DNA of 64,000 nucleotides from Rhizobium phaseoli (GTDB taxonomy: Bacteria; Pseudomonadota; Alphaproteobacteria; Rhizobiales; Rhizobiaceae), in the NCBI RefSeq assembly GCF_010668805.1, contig NZ_WUFT01000004.1, positions 306,464 to 370,463 of the forward strand, written 5' to 3'. Position 1 is the first letter of the stretch. Each line of letters starts with the position of its first letter. The position numbers and the translations under genes were made by a program. Below, piece after piece: positions 61,467 to 64,000 of this stretch. Under the pieces are notes generated by a model, which had not been told where the DNA came from, searched no databases, and saw only the letters and a program-made list of their open reading frames with translations.

Positions 61467-63719
61467 ATGCGGTCCGTCGTTTCCTTCAACGAAGGCTGGA
61501 GTTTCCACGAGGGTTTTGGCCAGCGTCTGCTCGAAAGCTTCGATGCCGCCAGGTCGGTCAGTCTGCCCCATACCGCCGTCGAACTGCCCTTCAACTATTT
61601 CGACGAGACCAGCTATCAGCGCGCCTTCACCTATCAGAAGGTGCTGCGCTGGCTGCCTGAATTCGAGGGCCGCGAGGTCTCGCTCGTTTTCGACGCCGCC
61701 ATGGCCGACAGCGTCGTCTACCTCAACGGCGAAGAGATCATCGCCCATAAGGACGGTTACACCCCCTTCGAGGCCCGCCTCACCGGCAAGCTCCTCAAGG
61801 GCGAGAACCTGGTGACGGTGAAGATCGACGGCAGCGAAAACCCCGCCATTCCGCCGTTCGGCGGCCGCATCGATTATCTCACCTATGCCGGCATCTATCG
61901 CGACGTATGGCTGAAGGTTACCGACCCCGTCTCGATCCGCAATCTCAAGATCGAAACCGCGGACGTTCTTGCCGCGGAGAAGTCGGCAACCATCCGCGTC
62001 GATATCGCCAATCCCGAGGCGCGCAGCTTCTCGGCGACCGTCACCGCCACGCTGAAGCTGGCAGACGGCACGGTGATCGCCACCGCAGCAACCGAAACGA
62101 TCGGCGACCGCACCAGGCTTTCCTTCGGCGGCCTCACCGGCATCACGCTCTGGGACATTACCGATCCCACACTCTACGAGGTCACCGTCGAACTCAGGAC
62201 CGAGCACGGCTCCGACCGTATCTCCACCCGCTTCGGCTTCCGCACCGCCGAATTCACCCCGGAAGGTTTCCTTCTCAACGGCAAACCGCTGAAGCTGCGC
62301 GGCCTCAACCGCCACCAATCCTTCCCCTATGTCGGTTATGCCGCCGGCCGGTCCGCTCAGGAGCGCGACGCCGACATCATGAAGACAGTGCTGAAGTGCA
62401 ATATCGTCCGCACCTCGCATTATCCGCAGTCGAAATGGTTCCTCGACCGCTGCGATGCGATCGGCCTGCTGGTTTTCGAGGAGATCCCCGGCTGGCAGCA
62501 TATCGGCGATGCCGACTGGCAGAAGGAATCGATGGAGAACGTCCGCCGCATGATCGAGCGCGACTGGAACCATCCCTCGATCATCATCTGGGGTGTGCGC
62601 ATCAACGAATCGCAGGATAATCACGATTTCTACGCCGAGACCAATCGGCTCGCCCGCGAACTCGATAGCACCCGCCAGACCGGCGGCGTCCGTTATATCA
62701 CCGAGAGCGAGCTGCTCGAAGACGTCTACACCATGAACGACTTCATCCTCGGCAACGAGGAACTGCCGGGCGCCAACCGCCCGCGCACTGCATTGCGCGG
62801 CCAGGAGGAAAATACAGGCCTGTCCCGCAAGGTGCCGTACCTCATCACCGAGTTCAACGGCCACATGCACCCGACGAAGATCTATGACCAGGAGCAGCGA
62901 CAGGCCGAGCATGTACGCCGCCACCTCGAGGTCCTGAACGCCGCCTATGGCGATCCCGATATCTCCGGCGCCATCGGCTGGTGCATGTTCGATTACAACA
63001 CCCACAAGGATTTCGGCTCCGGCGACCGCATCTGCTATCACGGCGTCATGGACATGTTCCGCGAGCCGAAATTCGCCGCCTATGCCTATATCAGCCAGTG
63101 CGACCCGTCCGAAGAGATCGTCATGAAGCCGGCGACTTTCTGGGCGCGCGGCGAGCGCAATATCGGCGGCGTGCTGCCGCTGATCATCCTGACCAATTGC
63201 GACGAGGTGGAGCTGCAATATGGCGCGCTCAGCAAGCGCATCGGTCCGGACCGCGAGAATTATCCGCATCTGCCGCATCCGCCCGTCGTGCTCGATCATC
63301 GGCACTTCACCCCAGATGAACTCGGCACCTGGGGTCTCGAATGGATCGACGGCACCTTGACCGGCTATATCGCCGGCGAGCCGGTGGCCAGCCTGACGCT
63401 GGCGGCCGATCCCTTGCCGACCACGCTGGAAATCGTCGCCGACAGCTCGACGCTGAGAGCCCGCGAACGCGACAGCACCCGCGTCATCATCCGCGCGCTG
63501 GACCAGTGCGGCCAGCGCCTGCCCTTCATGAACGACACGATTTCGCTGAAGGTGCATGGACCCGCAAAGATCGTCGGCCCGGCCAATGTGCCGCTGCAGG
63601 GCGGCACCGCCGGTTTCTGGCTGGAGGCGACCGGGATGGTGGGCGAGATCACCATCGAAGCGGTCTCCTCGCGTTTCGCGCCGGTGACGCTCAGCGTGAC
63701 GGCGGCCGCAAACTCTTAG
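61467..63719 (+). CDS. glycoside hydrolase family 2 enzyme
   Basis: Retaining beta-glycosidase (beta-galactosidase, beta-glucuronidase or beta-mannosidase type), about 750 residues. N-terminal jelly-roll sugar-binding domain (WSFHEGFG...LPHTAVELPFNYF), Ig-like domain, then TIM barrel with LRGLNRHQSFPYVGYA. Acid/base Glu381 in RINESQD and nucleophile Glu462 in LITEFNGHM. A C-terminal Ig-like domain closes the protein. No signal peptide, so it cleaves an imported glycoside. Third gene after Gfo/Idh and LacI. Specificity among GH2 cannot be read by eye. Confidence 0.9.
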   Translation: MRSVVSFNEGWSFHEGFGQRLLESFDAARSVSLPHTAVELPFNYFDETSYQRAFTYQKVLRWLPEFEGREVSLVFDAAMADSVVYLNGEEIIAHKDGYTPFEARLTGKLLKGENLVTVKIDGSENPAIPPFGGRIDYLTYAGIYRDVWLKVTDPVSIRNLKIETADVLAAEKSATIRVDIANPEARSFSATVTATLKLADGTVIATAATETIGDRTRLSFGGLTGITLWDITDPTLYEVTVELRTEHGSDRISTRFGFRTAEFTPEGFLLNGKPLKLRGLNRHQSFPYVGYAAGRSAQERDADIMKTVLKCNIVRTSHYPQSKWFLDRCDAIGLLVFEEIPGWQHIGDADWQKESMENVRRMIERDWNHPSIIIWGVRINESQDNHDFYAETNRLARELDSTRQTGGVRYITESELLEDVYTMNDFILGNEELPGANRPRTALRGQEENTGLSRKVPYLITEFNGHMHPTKIYDQEQRQAEHVRRHLEVLNAAYGDPDISGAIGWCMFDYNTHKDFGSGDRICYHGVMDMFREPKFAAYAYISQCDPSEEIVMKPATFWARGERNIGGVLPLIILTNCDEVELQYGALSKRIGPDRENYPHLPHPPVVLDHRHFTPDELGTWGLEWIDGTLTGYIAGEPVASLTLAADPLPTTLEIVADSSTLRARERDSTRVIIRALDQCGQRLPFMNDTISLKVHGPAKIVGPANVPLQGGTAGFWLEATGMVGEITIEAVSSRFAPVTLSVTAAANS

Positions 63720-63722
63720 TGA

Positions 63723-63760
63723 TAGAGCGTCGCGCATCTTATCCGACGCGCGACGCTCTA
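63723..63760. terminator. palindromic hairpin between convergent genes
   Basis: TAGAGCGTCGCGC (63723-63735) and GCGCGACGCTCTA (63748-63760) form a perfect 13-bp stem with a 12-base loop, between the GH2 stop and the end of the ABC ATPase gene. Likely bidirectional terminator; resembles dispersed rhizobial palindromes. Confidence 0.65.
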
Positions 63761-63767
63761 ATAGCCG

Positions 63768-64000
63768 TCACCCGATCCGCACCTGGCTCTCAGGATCGAA
63801 GAACACAGCCTTGTCGAGATTGAAGGCAAGGCGTGTTGTCTGTCCTGGAGCGATGCCGGCATCGGCGCGCAGACGGGCGACGACGGATTTGCCGCCGAGC
63901 TTGGTGACGGCGAAGGTGTCGGAGCCGGCCGGTTCGACCACCTCGATCAGGCAATCGTCCTCGGTCAGCGAGCGCGCCTTGCGGTCGGCACCATCAGGAT
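63768..64000 (-). CDS. sugar ABC transporter ATPase, C-terminal part (cut by window edge)
   Basis: The minus-strand frame ending at TGA 63768-63770 encodes the last 76 residues of a UgpC/MsmX-type ATPase: EDDCLIEVVEPAGSDTFAV, then KSVVARLRADAGIAPGQ and LAFNLDKAVFFDPES, the TOBE/OB domain that ends such proteins. The ABC catalytic domain lies beyond the right edge. It suggests a further sugar transporter operon to the right. Confidence 0.85.
   Translation of the reverse strand, partial: PDGADRKARSLTEDDCLIEVVEPAGSDTFAVTKLGGKSVVARLRADAGIAPGQTTRLAFNLDKAVFFDPESQVRIG

Noticed and set aside
61383..63737. A 784-codon open frame antisense to the GH2 gene
   Set aside because: GC-rich codon bias opens the complementary frame. 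The plus-strand GH2 protein has intact catalytic motifs, while the antisense product has low complexity and no recognisable domain.
1..64000. tRNA, rRNA, CRISPR arrays, transposases and prophage genes
   Set aside because: Looked for throughout and none recognised; repeats seen are isolated palindromes, not regularly spaced arrays.

Overview
The window reads as a replicon segment of an alphaproteobacterial soil or plant-associated bacterium, most likely Rhizobium (R. etli/leguminosarum type). The support is high GC with C/G-ending codons, a smo/mtl-type polyol operon, exoD, many ABC sugar transporters paired with LacI, GntR, SorC or RpiR regulators, and palindromic intergenic elements of a rhizobial kind. 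No rRNA, tRNA, CRISPR array, transposase or integrase was seen.

Layout. 1-9.2 kb is mostly housekeeping: an ECF sigma/anti-sigma pair with a candidate autoregulated promoter, a DUF1345 membrane protein, transaldolase, a SorC regulator, an Ada-like DNA repair protein, DUF2244, endonuclease III, an EI24/CysZ-family protein and an RpiR regulator. 9.2-18.3 kb is a leftward polyol operon (smoE-smoF-smoG-smoK-mtlK-HAD phosphatase-FGGY kinase) with a SorC-family regulator. 18.4-22.1 kb holds exoD and a GlcNAc kinase / beta-N-acetylhexosaminidase pair.

22.3-33.1 kb is the most distinctive part. Two divergent operons share a control region with two near-identical promoter/operator modules. The leftward operon encodes an intradiol ring-cleavage dioxygenase, an HpaH-type hydratase, an HpaI-type aldolase and a truncated, signal-less solute-binding protein. 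The rightward operon encodes a GntR regulator, a TIM-barrel isomerase/dehydratase, a complete polar amino-acid-type ABC transporter, a quinate/shikimate dehydrogenase, a CHMI-type tautomerase, type II 3-dehydroquinase and a Gfo/Idh oxidoreductase. I infer a quinate/shikimate-like hydroaromatic catabolic island whose ring-cleavage and lower-pathway enzymes do not match any single textbook route. Its left edge is a breakpoint: a C-terminally shortened binding-protein gene abuts a short decayed RND-pump fragment. The right edge abuts an intact RND pump operon (TetR-MFP-RND, 33.3-38.3 kb).

38.5-46.4 kb has an OsmC protein, then an AraFGH-like ABC transporter with aldose epimerase and an SDR dehydrogenase. 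Divergent to these are a DgoR-like regulator and galactonate dehydratase. Together they look like oxidative galactose (or related aldose) catabolism. 46.5-49.7 kb has a lipocalin-like protein, DoxX, an SDR and a class III nucleotide cyclase. 49.7-54 kb has a LacI regulator divergent from a PhyH-type dioxygenase, an SDR and an SMP-30 lactonase. 54-63.7 kb is a ThuA / sugar ABC transporter operon divergent from Gfo/Idh, LacI and a GH2 glycosidase preceded by a 21-codon leader ORF. The right edge cuts a second MalK/UgpC-type ATPase.

Functions are assigned from recognisable motifs and remembered family resemblance; no database search was run. Substrates of the transport clusters are inferences.
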